Positions 54,356 through 62,169 of a stretch of 64,000 nt of DNA are shown here, piece after piece (positions within the stretch are counted from its first letter, which is position 1; the number at the start of each line of letters is the position of its first letter). The stretch lies in NCBI GenBank assembly GCA_050313995.1, contig JBNPMM010000006.1; one strand, given 5' to 3'. The translations under genes and the position numbers were made by a program. The notes beneath the pieces are model-generated. The model was not told the origin of the DNA and did no database searches. It was given only the letters and a program-made list of their open reading frames with translations. Origin of the DNA: JAUMWX01 sp023394215 (GTDB taxonomy: Bacteria; Bacillota; Clostridia; Tissierellales; Peptoniphilaceae).

Positions 54356-54363
54356 TAATAGCC

Positions 54364-54392
54364 TTGACTATTATGGGATTGTGATATAGAAT
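54364..54392 (+). promoter_or_regulatory. promoter of the rpmG-secE-nusG operon
   Basis: TTGACT (54364-54369), 17 bases and TAGAAT (54387-54392), about 50 bases before rpmG. Confidence 0.6.
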
Positions 54393-54442
54393 ATATTGAT
54401 GTATCAGTATACCGGCTGATAATTTTACGTAGGAGGTAGAAC

Positions 54443-54592
54443 ATGAGAGATAAGGTAAAGCTTGCATGTACAGAATGCAAGAACAGAAACTACGATACTA
54501 TGAAAAACAAAAGAAATACTTCTGATAGAATTGAACTAAAGAAGTACTGTAAATTCTGTAAAAAACATACAGTTCACAGAGAAACCAAGTAG
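54443..54592 (+). CDS. rpmG: 50S ribosomal protein L33
   Basis: A 49-residue frame: MRDKVKLACTECKNRNYDT, KKYCKFCKKHTVHRETK. Both CxxC pairs of the zinc-binding L33 form are present. AGGAGG lies 6 bases before the ATG. It heads rpmG-secE-nusG, the usual order in Bacillota, and its stop abuts the secE ribosome site. Confidence 0.95.
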   Translation: MRDKVKLACTECKNRNYDTMKNKRNTSDRIELKKYCKFCKKHTVHRETK

Positions 54593-54601
54593 GAGGGATC
54601 T

Positions 54602-54793
54602 ATGAGCGAAAAGAAAGCTAAGACAGGATTTTTTAAGGGGATTATCACTGAGTTTAAAAAGGTTGCATGGCCTTCAAAAAATGAGATAGGCAAGCAAACT
54701 GCAGCGGTTGTATCTACTTTGATAGTTATATCCGTTATAATTAAGCTGATTGATTTGGCTCTTAGATTTTTACTAAGTTTTACCGTTAAATAA
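54602..54793 (+). CDS. secE: preprotein translocase subunit SecE
   Basis: 63 residues with FKGIITEFKKVAWPSKNEIG, the conserved amphipathic helix, and one membrane segment (AAVVSTLIVISVIIKLIDLA). It stabilises SecY in the general secretion channel. It lies between rpmG and nusG as expected. Confidence 0.95.
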   Translation: MSEKKAKTGFFKGIITEFKKVAWPSKNEIGKQTAAVVSTLIVISVIIKLIDLALRFLLSFTVK

Positions 54794-54805
54794 GGAGGCC
54801 TTTGC

Positions 54806-55372
54806 ATGGACAATGTTGAAAGAGTAAATGAAGAAAATGCCAAGTGGTACGTTGTTCATACTTATTCGGGATATGAAAACCAAGTAAAGGAAAAGATTGA
54901 CAGCATGATTGAAAATGGTAAAGCTGAGGGGGTTTTCCGTTCAGCAGTGCCTATGGAAAAATATGAAGACAGCGGGAAGGATGGTAAGAGAGTTACCAAG
55001 GAACGCAAGGTTTTTCCGGGATACGTGCTTATTAAGATGGTTATTAACCCTAAGAACTGGTATCTTATAAGAAATACCAGGGGAGTTACGGGCTTTGTTG
55101 GTCCTGATTCCGAACCGGTGCCTTTAACTAAAAGAGAAATCAAGGATTTCGGAGTTGAAGGAACAGAAGCGGTGCAAGCTAAGGTTAAGCCTGAAGATCT
55201 TGGATTTAGCATAGGGGATACAGTTGATATTGTATCAGGAAACTTTGAAGGATTTGAAGCGCTTGTAGAAGATATAAACTATGAAAAAGGATTTATCAAG
55301 GCTTTGGTAAATATGTTCAGTAGGGATACTTCTACAGAAATCGAGTTCAGTGATATTGAGTCAAGAAAATAA
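54806..55372 (+). CDS. nusG: transcription termination/antitermination factor NusG
   Basis: 188 residues. NGN domain (KWYVVHTYSGYENQVKEKID, VFPGYVLIKM, RNTRGVTGFVG) and KOW domain (FSIGDTVDIVSGNFEGFEA). It binds RNA polymerase and couples transcription and translation. AAGGAGG precedes the ATG. Confidence 0.97.
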   Translation: MDNVERVNEENAKWYVVHTYSGYENQVKEKIDSMIENGKAEGVFRSAVPMEKYEDSGKDGKRVTKERKVFPGYVLIKMVINPKNWYLIRNTRGVTGFVGPDSEPVPLTKREIKDFGVEGTEAVQAKVKPEDLGFSIGDTVDIVSGNFEGFEALVEDINYEKGFIKALVNMFSRDTSTEIEFSDIESRK

Positions 55373-55445
55373 TTTACAGAAAGAAAACATATATTGTAGT
55401 GGGAGGGACGCCGTCAAGACCACATTAGTTATTTAGGAGGAAATA

Positions 55446-55871
55446 ATGGCTAAAAAAGTACAAGCATTAGTAAAGTTACAAATACCAGCAGGTAAGGCAA
55501 CACCTGCACCACCAGTAGGTACTGCGTTGGGACCTCACGGTATTAACATTATGGAGTTTACAAAGGCATTTAACTCACAAACACAAGATAAGGTAGGATT
55601 GATTATTCCTGTTGTTATCACTATTTATGCCGATAGATCTTTTACATTTATATTAAAGACACCACCAGCTCCGGTTTTAATTAAGAAGGCTTTAGGCTTA
55701 GAATCAGCTTCAGCTGAACCAAATAAGAAAAAAGTTGGTAAGTTGACAAAGGCGCAATTAAGAGAAATTGCTGAAACAAAGATGCCTGACTTGAATGCGG
55801 CAAGCATTGAAGCAGCTGAGAGAATGATTGCAGGTACTGCAAGATCAATGGGTGTAACAGTAGAAGATTAG
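55446..55871 (+). CDS. rplK: 50S ribosomal protein L11
   Basis: 141 residues: KLQIPAGKATPAPPVGTALG, GPHGINIMEFTKAFN, PPAPVLIKKALG and the C-terminal GTARSMGVTVED. It builds the GTPase-associated region of the 50S subunit. A 73-base spacer precedes it and rplA follows. Confidence 0.97.
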   Translation: MAKKVQALVKLQIPAGKATPAPPVGTALGPHGINIMEFTKAFNSQTQDKVGLIIPVVITIYADRSFTFILKTPPAPVLIKKALGLESASAEPNKKKVGKLTKAQLREIAETKMPDLNAASIEAAERMIAGTARSMGVTVED

Positions 55872-55907
55872 TGGGAGGATATCCGCTATTACCACAAGGA
55901 GGAGAAT

Positions 55908-56606
55908 ATGCCAAAAGTAGGAAAAAGATATAGTGAAGTAGCTAAATTAGTAGATAGAGAAAAATTATATGATTTAGATGAAGCTGTAGCTTTAATTAAG
56001 CAAACAGCTAAGGCTAAATTTGATGAAACAATAGAATTGCACTTAAAGTTGGGTGTTGACTCAAGACATGCCGACCAACAAGTTAGAAATACGGTTGTAC
56101 TTCCAAACGGAACAGGTAAGGAAGTAAGAGTAGCAGTATTTGCCAAGGGTGAAAAGGTTCAAGAAGCTTTGGATGCGGGAGCTGATTTCGCAGGTGAAGA
56201 CTTGGTTGATAAGGTGCAAAAAGAAGGTTGGTTGGATTTCGATACAGCTATTGCAACACCTGACATGATGGGTCAAGTTGGTAGAATAGGTAGGGTTTTA
56301 GGACCAAGAGGCCTTATGCCTAACCCTAAGACAGGTACAGTTACATTTGATGTAGCTAAGGCTGTTAAAGAAGCTAAGTCAGGTAAGGTAGAGTACAGAA
56401 CCGACAAGCAAAATATAGTGCACGTTGCAGTAGGCAAGGCAAGCTTCGGTGAAAAGGAACTTACTGAAAATATAGTAACTCTTTTAAGAGCTGTTATAAA
56501 GGATAAGCCTGCATCTGCGAAGGGTAGATATTTAAGATCGGTAACATTGGCATCAACAATGGGACCTGGTATTAAATTGAACGGTGCAAAATTAATGGAA
56601 GCTTAA
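55908..56606 (+). CDS. rplA: 50S ribosomal protein L1
   Basis: 232 residues: VGKRYSEVAKLVDREKLYDL, DSRHADQQVRNTVVLPNGTG, ATPDMMGQVGRIGRVLGPRG and LMPNPKTGTVT. It forms the L1 stalk. AAGGAGGAG precedes the ATG; it is co-transcribed with rplK. Confidence 0.97.
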   Translation: MPKVGKRYSEVAKLVDREKLYDLDEAVALIKQTAKAKFDETIELHLKLGVDSRHADQQVRNTVVLPNGTGKEVRVAVFAKGEKVQEALDAGADFAGEDLVDKVQKEGWLDFDTAIATPDMMGQVGRIGRVLGPRGLMPNPKTGTVTFDVAKAVKEAKSGKVEYRTDKQNIVHVAVGKASFGEKELTENIVTLLRAVIKDKPASAKGRYLRSVTLASTMGPGIKLNGAKLMEA

Positions 56607-56609
56607 TAC

Positions 56610-56638
56610 TTGCTTTAAAGTATTTTAGATGATATAAT
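56610..56638 (+). promoter_or_regulatory. promoter of the rplJ-rplL operon
   Basis: TTGCTT (56610-56615), 17 bases and TATAAT (56633-56638). Confidence 0.7.
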
Positions 56639-56644
56639 TCATAC

Positions 56645-56757
56645 GTTAATAAGTGGCTACCAAAGACTGTAGGGGGGGAAACCTTAATAAGCCTACATAG
56701 GAGCATGAGATATGACTTCAGTCTCCTTGCGTCTTTGATGCAAGGAGTTTTTATTTA
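56645..56757 (+). ncRNA. ribosomal L10 leader
   Basis: The 190-base spacer before rplJ contains the L10 leader elements: TGGCTACCAAAGACTGTAGG, GGGGAAACC, AATAAGCCTACATAGGAGC, GACTTCAGTCTCC, then the hairpin CTCCTTGC-GTCTTTGAT-GCAAGGAG plus TTTTTATTTATTT as an attenuator. L10(L7/L12) binding is expected to control the operon. Confidence 0.85.
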
Positions 56758-56824
56758 TTTGATTTTGGTTTTTACAATCATGAGATAGTAGATGAAGTTT
56801 TAAGTAGCCAAGCGGAGGTGAAAA

Positions 56825-57358
56825 GTGAAAGAATCAAAATTAGCCTTTAAACAAGAAGTTGTTAATGAGATTAAAGAAGCTATTCAAAATTCTAAATCCG
56901 TAACCATAGTTGAATACAGAGGTCTTAATGTAGATCAAGTTACTGACTTGAGAAACAAGTATAGGGCAGCCGGTTCAAGCTACAAGGTTTACAAGAACAC
57001 TATGGTTAGCATAGCTCTTAAAGAGCTTGGTTACGAAGGATTCGAAGAAATCCTTGCCGGACCGAACGGGTTTGTATTCAGTAATGAAGATATGGTTCAA
57101 GGACCTAAGGTTACTGAAGAGTTTGCAAAGAAAAATGATAAGCTAAAGATCAAAGCAGGTCTTCTTGATGGAAAGGTACTTAGTGAAGAAGAAGTTAAGG
57201 CATTGGCTAAGTTGCCAACAAGAGAAGTATTGGTGGCTATGGCATTGGGTGGCTTAAATGCACCTATTACAGGTTTCGCAAATGCCCTACAAGGAATCAT
57301 TAGAAGCGTTGTATATGTATTAGACGCTGCAAGAGAAAAGAAAGAACAAAACGCATAA
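56825..57358 (+). CDS. rplJ: 50S ribosomal protein L10
   Basis: 177 residues: KQEVVNEIKEAIQNSKSVTI, VEYRGLNVDQVTDLRNKYR, YKVYKNTMVSIAL and ILAGPNGFVFSNED. GTG start with GGAGGTG at the correct distance. It binds L7/L12 dimers at the ribosomal stalk. Confidence 0.97.
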   Translation: MKESKLAFKQEVVNEIKEAIQNSKSVTIVEYRGLNVDQVTDLRNKYRAAGSSYKVYKNTMVSIALKELGYEGFEEILAGPNGFVFSNEDMVQGPKVTEEFAKKNDKLKIKAGLLDGKVLSEEEVKALAKLPTREVLVAMALGGLNAPITGFANALQGIIRSVVYVLDAAREKKEQNA

Positions 57359-57373
57359 TTGGAGGATATAAAA

Positions 57374-57754
57374 ATGTCAGAAAAAGTAACAAGCTTAGTA
57401 GAAGAAGTAAAAGCACTTACAGTGTTGGAATTATCAGAATTAGTTAAAGCATTAGAAGAAGAATTCGGTGTATCAGCAGCAGCTCCTGCAGTAGCAGTAG
57501 CAGCAGGTCCTGTAGCAGCAGCTCCAGCTGAAGAAGAAGAACAAACTGAATTTGATGTAGTTCTTGAAAGTGCTGGTTCAGGAAAGATCAACGTAATCAA
57601 AGTAGTAAGAGAATTAACAGGTTTAGGTTTAAAAGAAGCTAAGGCTCTTGTAGACGGAGCTCCAGCACCTGTTAAGGAAAAAGTTTCTAAGGCAGAAGCT
57701 GACGAATTAAAGGCTAAATTAGAAGAAGTTGGCGCTACAGTAACTGTAAAATAA
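57374..57754 (+). CDS. rplL: 50S ribosomal protein L7/L12
   Basis: 126 residues: N-terminal dimerisation domain, an Ala/Glu-rich hinge (VAVAAGPVAAAPAEEEEQ) and the C-terminal factor-binding domain (INVIKVVRELTGLGLKEAK). The ATG at 57374 follows GGAGG. A terminator follows directly; rpoB, often next in Bacillota, is not here. Confidence 0.97.
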   Translation: MSEKVTSLVEEVKALTVLELSELVKALEEEFGVSAAAPAVAVAAGPVAAAPAEEEEQTEFDVVLESAGSGKINVIKVVRELTGLGLKEAKALVDGAPAPVKEKVSKAEADELKAKLEEVGATVTVK

Positions 57755-57768
57755 TTAAGCATATATTT

Positions 57769-57802
57769 AGAGATGATTTGAATTTCAAATCATCTCTTTT
57801 TT
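57769..57802 (+). terminator. terminator of the rplJL operon
   Basis: AGAGATGATTTGAA pairs with TTTCAAATCATCTCT, followed by TTTTT. Confidence 0.92.
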
Positions 57803-58296
57803 AGGTTCTAAAATATATTAGGGATTAGTACCCCTCCTCTCCCCAACAGGTGACATAGTAAATTAGGATGAATTGATATAAATATGGCAAAAAAGGAAAG
57901 ATGTTTTTTGTTACATATGTTTAACAACCGCAAGTGATTATAGAAAATTTACGAATTGAAATAGTTGACAAAAATAGGGTTAAATGATATCATGAAATTG
58001 ATAGAAATGTATCGATCAATATGGATACTTATAGAATGGAGTGTTGTATGTTGTATAATATTAATTTACAAAAGTGTAAAAATGGAGATATTTGTTAGCA
58101 TTTAGTGTAGGAAGGTTACTTTATATATGTGATAAATTTGTTTGGATGCAGCTAAATATGCATCAAGTATTGAGGCAGGATTAGCAGAACAAGTATTACT
58201 TTATTAAAACCGAAAAATGAGTCGTCAGGACATATGTTTACGAAGATAAAAGTTTCTTATTCATTTAAATAAAAATATTTAACTAATGGGGATAAA
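57803..58296 (+). other. intergenic region with an orphan promoter and a possible gene remnant
   Basis: About 490 bases. A strong promoter TTGACA (57965) - 17 - TATCAT (57988) fires rightward. A short membrane-like frame follows (MYRSIWILIEWSVVCCIILI; stop near 58100), and a 20-codon piece, about 58150-58206, reads like an orphan C-terminus (LDAAKYASSIEAGLAEQVLLY). No intact gene was supported until 58297. Confidence 0.4.
57965..57993 (+). promoter_or_regulatory. sigma-A promoter upstream of the zinc-ribbon gene
   Basis: TTGACA, exactly 17 bases, TATCAT. Transcription would start near 58000, about 300 bases before the zinc-ribbon ATG. Confidence 0.65.
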
Positions 58297-58497
58297 ATGA
58301 AGTGCTATAAATGTGGTAAAGAAATGAGAGACGGGCGTTTTGTAAAATATCAAATAGGTATGCCTGTAGGCTGGTTGCCTAAAGGTGCACGGTTTTTAAA
58401 TTTCAAAAAGTGGAAATATTTAAAGCAGTCCGACACAAGCTACTATTGTGAAAATTGCAATATAGTAATTATAGAATATAATGAAGATGAAAAATAG
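58297..58497 (+). CDS. small zinc-ribbon protein
   Basis: 66 residues with CYKCGKEM and YYCENCN, two CxxC knuckles forming a zinc ribbon around a Gly/Trp/Lys-rich middle (PVGWLPKGARFLNFKKWKYL). Similar small proteins of unknown function (DUF6487-like) occur in Bacillota. GGGGAT precedes the ATG. Confidence 0.7.
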   Translation: MKCYKCGKEMRDGRFVKYQIGMPVGWLPKGARFLNFKKWKYLKQSDTSYYCENCNIVIIEYNEDEK

Positions 58498-58514
58498 GAT
58501 AAGGATTTAAGATT

Positions 58515-58606
58515 AAAAGCCTAAGGGTTAAGGGAACCCCAAAAGTTGGACCTAAAAATTCAATTTTTTGGTGTCGGTTCAGGTAAGAACACCTCTTAGG
58601 CTTTTT
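58515..58606. terminator. long branched terminator-like element
   Basis: The outer stem AAAAGCCTAAG / CTTAGGCTTTT encloses about 70 bases that can form inner hairpins GGGTT-AAGGG-AACCC and GGTGT...ACACC. Its first 15 bases recur at 63912. It lies between convergent genes and can end both. Confidence 0.65.
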
Positions 58607-59058
58607 TAATAAGTTTTTTTGTAATAGTACCAGTTAGGACTGATTTTTTCTATTGTTATGGAGTTGTCTGAATTTTTCTCTTTGAAATACCATAAATCAT
58701 GACCTTTTTTTTCGAATATTTCATCGAAAGATTTTTCTACATCATCATTTTTTATATAGTAGAAACCGTAATATATGGAGGCGCTGCCGAACCCCCTGCC
58801 TGTAAAATCAAAATCTATGATATCGGGGAATTTATGGTCTTTTTTGATTTTTATATTGGCAAATTTTTTCTTAAAATCTTCTTGGCTCATCTTACCGCTT
58901 GCGAAAATTTCCAAGTCCCCTTTATTTGTTATGCAAAAATTTTTAATATCATTTTTTATTTTTCCTTCTTCCTTATTATTCATATAGCTGAAAAATCCAT
59001 ATATGCATAAGAGGATTCCTATAAAAAACATAAGAAAGTATCGCAATTTCTTTTTCAT
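58606..59058 (-). CDS. membrane-anchored protein of unknown function
   Basis: 150 residues. One N-terminal membrane segment (YFLMFFIGILLCIYGFFSYM) follows a Lys-rich start; the rest is a soluble, Lys/Asp/Phe-rich domain with FTGRGFGSASIYYGFYYI. No family recognised. AAAGGAG precedes the ATG, and the promoter carries an inverted repeat (59089-59108). Confidence 0.75.
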   Translation of the reverse strand: MKKKLRYFLMFFIGILLCIYGFFSYMNNKEEGKIKNDIKNFCITNKGDLEIFASGKMSQEDFKKKFANIKIKKDHKFPDIIDFDFTGRGFGSASIYYGFYYIKNDDVEKSFDEIFEKKGHDLWYFKEKNSDNSITIEKISPNWYYYKKTY

Positions 59059-59088
59059 GGTACGCTCCTTTAAAATATGTTTTAGTTT

Positions 59089-59108
59089 ACATGTTAATTA
59101 TAACATGT
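59089..59108 (-). promoter_or_regulatory. palindrome around the -10 of the unknown membrane protein gene
   Basis: ACATGTTA-ATTA-TAACATGT. On the minus strand its centre reads TGTTATAAT, an extended -10, so a dimeric repressor bound here would block transcription of the 58606-59058 gene. Confidence 0.55.
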
Positions 59109-59470
59109 TAAGACTTAATCTCTTAATCTTAATACTTTTAATTATGCAACATTTTCTTTAAAATCTATTATTTTTTAGATCTTTAATATTGACCGCTCTT
59201 TAATATACACCTATTTATGACCTTTTCTGTTTTTTGTGGTGATTAGATTCTAAGGAATTTTGAGGATAAGTGTAGTTTTTTATTTTTAAATTGTAAAGAG
59301 GAGATATTTGTCTCATTGTCAATTAATAATCGAGAAAACCTATTCATCGCTTCTTGAAAGACTGTGATTTACAGCTTGTACTTGTTTGTATAAAGTTAAA
59401 CAAATATTAGTAAATTATAGTAAGCATATATTAACTTTGGCTGATTGAACAGATTGCTAAAAAGTGCTTA
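59109..59470. other. intergenic region before the hydrogenase operon
   Basis: About 360 AT-rich bases with no supported gene. TTGTTT-N10-AAACAA at 59382-59403 is an inverted repeat of uncertain meaning. Confidence 0.4.
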
Positions 59471-59499
59471 TTGATTTTTTATGCGGCTGGTGCTATTAT
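59471..59499 (+). promoter_or_regulatory. promoter of the hydrogenase operon
   Basis: TTGATT (59471-59476), 17 bases and TATTAT (59494-59499), 20 bases before the first ATG. Confidence 0.6.
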
Positions 59500-59519
59500 T
59501 CTATACAGGAGGGTTGAAT

Positions 59520-60017
59520 ATGAAAACGATAACTAAAGAATTTGATGAAAGCCTGATTGGGCAATTGAATGATTTTATTGATTTGTTTGAAAACAAGCCC
59601 AATAATATTATTACAATTTTGCATTATGCTCAGGGAATATTCGGTTACTTGCCGCCTGAACTTCAAGTACATATAGCAAGAAAGACAAATATGTCATCGG
59701 CTAAAATTAACGGGATAGTTACTTTTTACTCATTTTTTAAAGAAAAGAAGATGGGTAAATTCTCGGTTGATGTTTGCATGGGAACTGCCTGCTTCGTAAA
59801 GGATTCCGAAGCTGTTTTGAATAAATTTAAAGAGATCCTTGAGACTGACGAGGAAGGCTTATCTAAAGACGGACTTTTTAATATAAATTCCATAAGGTGT
59901 TTGGGTGCCTGCGGAATAGGGCCGGTAGTTAGGGTTAATGACAAGATTTTCGGTCATGTAAAGGTTGAAGATGTTGAAAAGATAATAGCTGAGTACAGGG
60001 GTGAAAAAAATGAATAA
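59520..60017 (+). CDS. NuoE-like [2Fe-2S] subunit of NADH-linked hydrogenase (HydC/HndA)
   Basis: 165 residues. The thioredoxin-like NuoE fold has the four cluster cysteines in CMGTACFVKDS and RCLGACGIGP. The N-terminal helical part is typical (ILHYAQGIFGYLPPELQVHI). It passes electrons within the complex. The ATG at 59520 follows AGGAGGG; the longer frame from 59481 overlaps the promoter. Confidence 0.93.
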   Translation: MKTITKEFDESLIGQLNDFIDLFENKPNNIITILHYAQGIFGYLPPELQVHIARKTNMSSAKINGIVTFYSFFKEKKMGKFSVDVCMGTACFVKDSEAVLNKFKEILETDEEGLSKDGLFNINSIRCLGACGIGPVVRVNDKIFGHVKVEDVEKIIAEYRGEKNE

Positions 60018-60399
60018 AATTGATTCTTTGGATAGACTTTTAGAAATCAAGGGTAAGATGAAGGAAAAGACCATGCTTAGAAATCTTGGAGCCCTTCATA
60101 AGAGCGAAGTTATAGAGATAGCTATTACGGGTAATGAGAGCGAATCTTATGAGGAAATAAGGGATGCTATAAACGAGATAAAATCTAAGGTTGATCAAAA
60201 TGAGCTTGAAAATTGCAGGTTCATATTTAAAGATGATCCTATGCAAAAGGAAAAGTTTAAAGTTGCTATTCAAAGTAAGATAAAGTTCACAAGGAGCTAT
60301 GAAAGCTTAAATATTGATGAAATAGACCAGTACATAAGTAAAATTGTAGCACTTAGACATTCCTGCGGTTTGGATGACGGAGGTGACTTCTATGACTAA
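60010..60399 (+). CDS. HndB-like small subunit without iron-sulfur cysteines
   Basis: 129 residues in the position of HndB, with a beta-alpha-beta pattern (EVIEIAITGNESESYEEIRD and IDEIDQYISKIVALRHSC) compatible with its thioredoxin-like fold. The four cysteines that bind the [2Fe-2S] cluster in HndB are absent: the first site reads TGNESES and the second region FKDDPMQ. Only two cysteines remain. It overlaps both neighbours by 8 bases, so it is expressed with the complex. A structural role or a lost cluster is possible; homology is by position and pattern. Confidence 0.55.
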   Translation: MNKIDSLDRLLEIKGKMKEKTMLRNLGALHKSEVIEIAITGNESESYEEIRDAINEIKSKVDQNELENCRFIFKDDPMQKEKFKVAIQSKIKFTRSYESLNIDEIDQYISKIVALRHSCGLDDGGDFYD

Positions 60400-62161
60400 G
60401 CTGAGAGTTCAGATTATGGTTTGTAAGGGTACGGGATGCGTATCCGCCAAGTCGGAAGATATAATAAAAAATTTTAATGAAGAATTGAGAAATAAGGGCT
60501 TGGACGATGTTGAGGTAATGCTTACCGGTTGCTTCGGATTTTGTGGGGAAGGCCCTATAGTCAAGGTTCAACCTGATAATGTGTTTTATGTTCATGTAAG
60601 ACCTGAGGATGTTTACGAAATAGTTGACGAGCATATAATCCATGGTAGGCCTGTTGAGAGACTTTTATATAAGTCGCCTGCAACGGGGGAAAGGATTAAA
60701 AATCAACATTCCATGAAGTTTTATGAAAAGCAGACCAGAATCGCCCTTAAAAATTGCGGAAACATTAACCCTGAAAACATTGATGATTATATAGCCTATG
60801 ACGGCTATCAGGCACTATATAAGGTTTTAACATCTATGACAGCAAGGGAAGTAATAGATGAAATAAAAAAATCAGGGCTCAGAGGACGTGGCGGTGGAGG
60901 CTATCCTACAGGTCTTAAGTGGGAGGCTACGGCTAAAGTTGACTCTGATCAAAAGTACATATTTTGTAATGCCGATGAAGGCGACCCGGGAGCTTTCATG
61001 GACAGATCCATATTGGAGGGAGATCCTCATTCCGTAATAGAAGCTATGGCTATCGGAGGTTATGCAACGGGAGCGAGCAAGGGGGTTATTTACATAAGAG
61101 CCGAATATCCACTGGCAATTCACAGGTTGGAAGTTGCTATAAGTGATGCAAGAAGATACGGTTTATTGGGAGAAAATATATTTAATACCGATTTTTCTTT
61201 TGACTTGGAGATAAGGCTTGGAGCAGGGGCTTTCGTCTGTGGTGAAGAGACGGCATTGATTCATTCGGTTGAGGGTAAGAGGGGAGAACCTACAAGAAAA
61301 CCTCCTTTTCCTTCAGTAAAAGGGTATTTGGAAAAGCCTACTACAGTTAACAATGTTGAAACCTACGCCAATATACCCAAGATTATAATTAACGGAGCCG
61401 ATTGGTATGCTGCTATAGGCACAGGGGGCTCGAAGGGAACCAAGGTTTTTGCCTTGGCAGGAAAAGTAAATAATGTAGGACTTGTTGAAGTGCCTATGGG
61501 CATAACTCTTAGGGAAATAGTTTATGATATAGGGGACGGTATACCTGACGGCAAGAAGTTTAAGGCTGTGCAGATAGGGGGACCTTCCGGAGGTATAATA
61601 ACGGAGGAAGACCTTGATACTCCTATAGATTATGAAAGTTTGAAAAATATAGGTGCCATGATGGGGTCCGGTGGACTGATAGTTATGGATGAAGATAATG
61701 ATATGGTTGAGATAGCAAAATTTTATCTGGAATTTACCCAAGATGAATCCTGTGGTAAATGTACACCTTGCAGGGTTGGAACCAAGAGATTATATGAAAT
61801 GCTTAATAATCTTTTGAAACAAAAATCAAGTATGGAGAATTTGGAAAAAATCAGATTGCTTTGTGAAAACATTAAAGATTCTGCAGCTTGCGGTTTGGGA
61901 CAGACTGCACCGAATCCGATACTTTCAACTATGAGATATTTTCCTAAAGAATATGAGAGATATGCAAGGGGAGAGGTTGTAAAGTCGTATTCTATAAATC
62001 AAGATCTGTGTATAGGCTGTCATAAATGTGCTAAAAATTGTCCGGTAGATTGTATATCAGGCAACATTAAAGAAAAGCATTTTATAGATGAAAAAGCCTG
62101 CATAGCTTGCGGGACTTGTTACAGTTTGTGTCCGGTTAAGGCTGTTTCTAAGCCGAGATAG
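60392..62161 (+). CDS. NuoF-like NADH/FMN subunit of the hydrogenase (HydB/HndC)
   Basis: 589 residues. N-terminal thioredoxin-like [2Fe-2S] domain (VCKGTGC, TGCFGFC), the NADH-FMN domain (GLRGRGGGGYPTGLKWE, NADEGDPGAFMDR), SLBB, a [4Fe-4S] site (ESCGKCTPCRVG, later AACGLG) and a two-cluster ferredoxin end (CIGCHKCAKNCP, CIACGTCYSLCP). In relatives it houses flavin-based electron bifurcation. The ATG at 60392 follows GGAGGTGA. Confidence 0.94.
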   Translation: MTKLRVQIMVCKGTGCVSAKSEDIIKNFNEELRNKGLDDVEVMLTGCFGFCGEGPIVKVQPDNVFYVHVRPEDVYEIVDEHIIHGRPVERLLYKSPATGERIKNQHSMKFYEKQTRIALKNCGNINPENIDDYIAYDGYQALYKVLTSMTAREVIDEIKKSGLRGRGGGGYPTGLKWEATAKVDSDQKYIFCNADEGDPGAFMDRSILEGDPHSVIEAMAIGGYATGASKGVIYIRAEYPLAIHRLEVAISDARRYGLLGENIFNTDFSFDLEIRLGAGAFVCGEETALIHSVEGKRGEPTRKPPFPSVKGYLEKPTTVNNVETYANIPKIIINGADWYAAIGTGGSKGTKVFALAGKVNNVGLVEVPMGITLREIVYDIGDGIPDGKKFKAVQIGGPSGGIITEEDLDTPIDYESLKNIGAMMGSGGLIVMDEDNDMVEIAKFYLEFTQDESCGKCTPCRVGTKRLYEMLNNLLKQKSSMENLEKIRLLCENIKDSAACGLGQTAPNPILSTMRYFPKEYERYARGEVVKSYSINQDLCIGCHKCAKNCPVDCISGNIKEKHFIDEKACIACGTCYSLCPVKAVSKPR

Positions 62162-62169
62162 GAGGTATT

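Noticed and set aside
59382..59403. A Rex site before the hydrogenase operon (TTGTTT-N10-AAACAA).
   Set aside because: Spacing and inner bases do not fit the TTGTTAA-N4-TTAACAA form, and it is far from the promoter; left as an unexplained inverted repeat.
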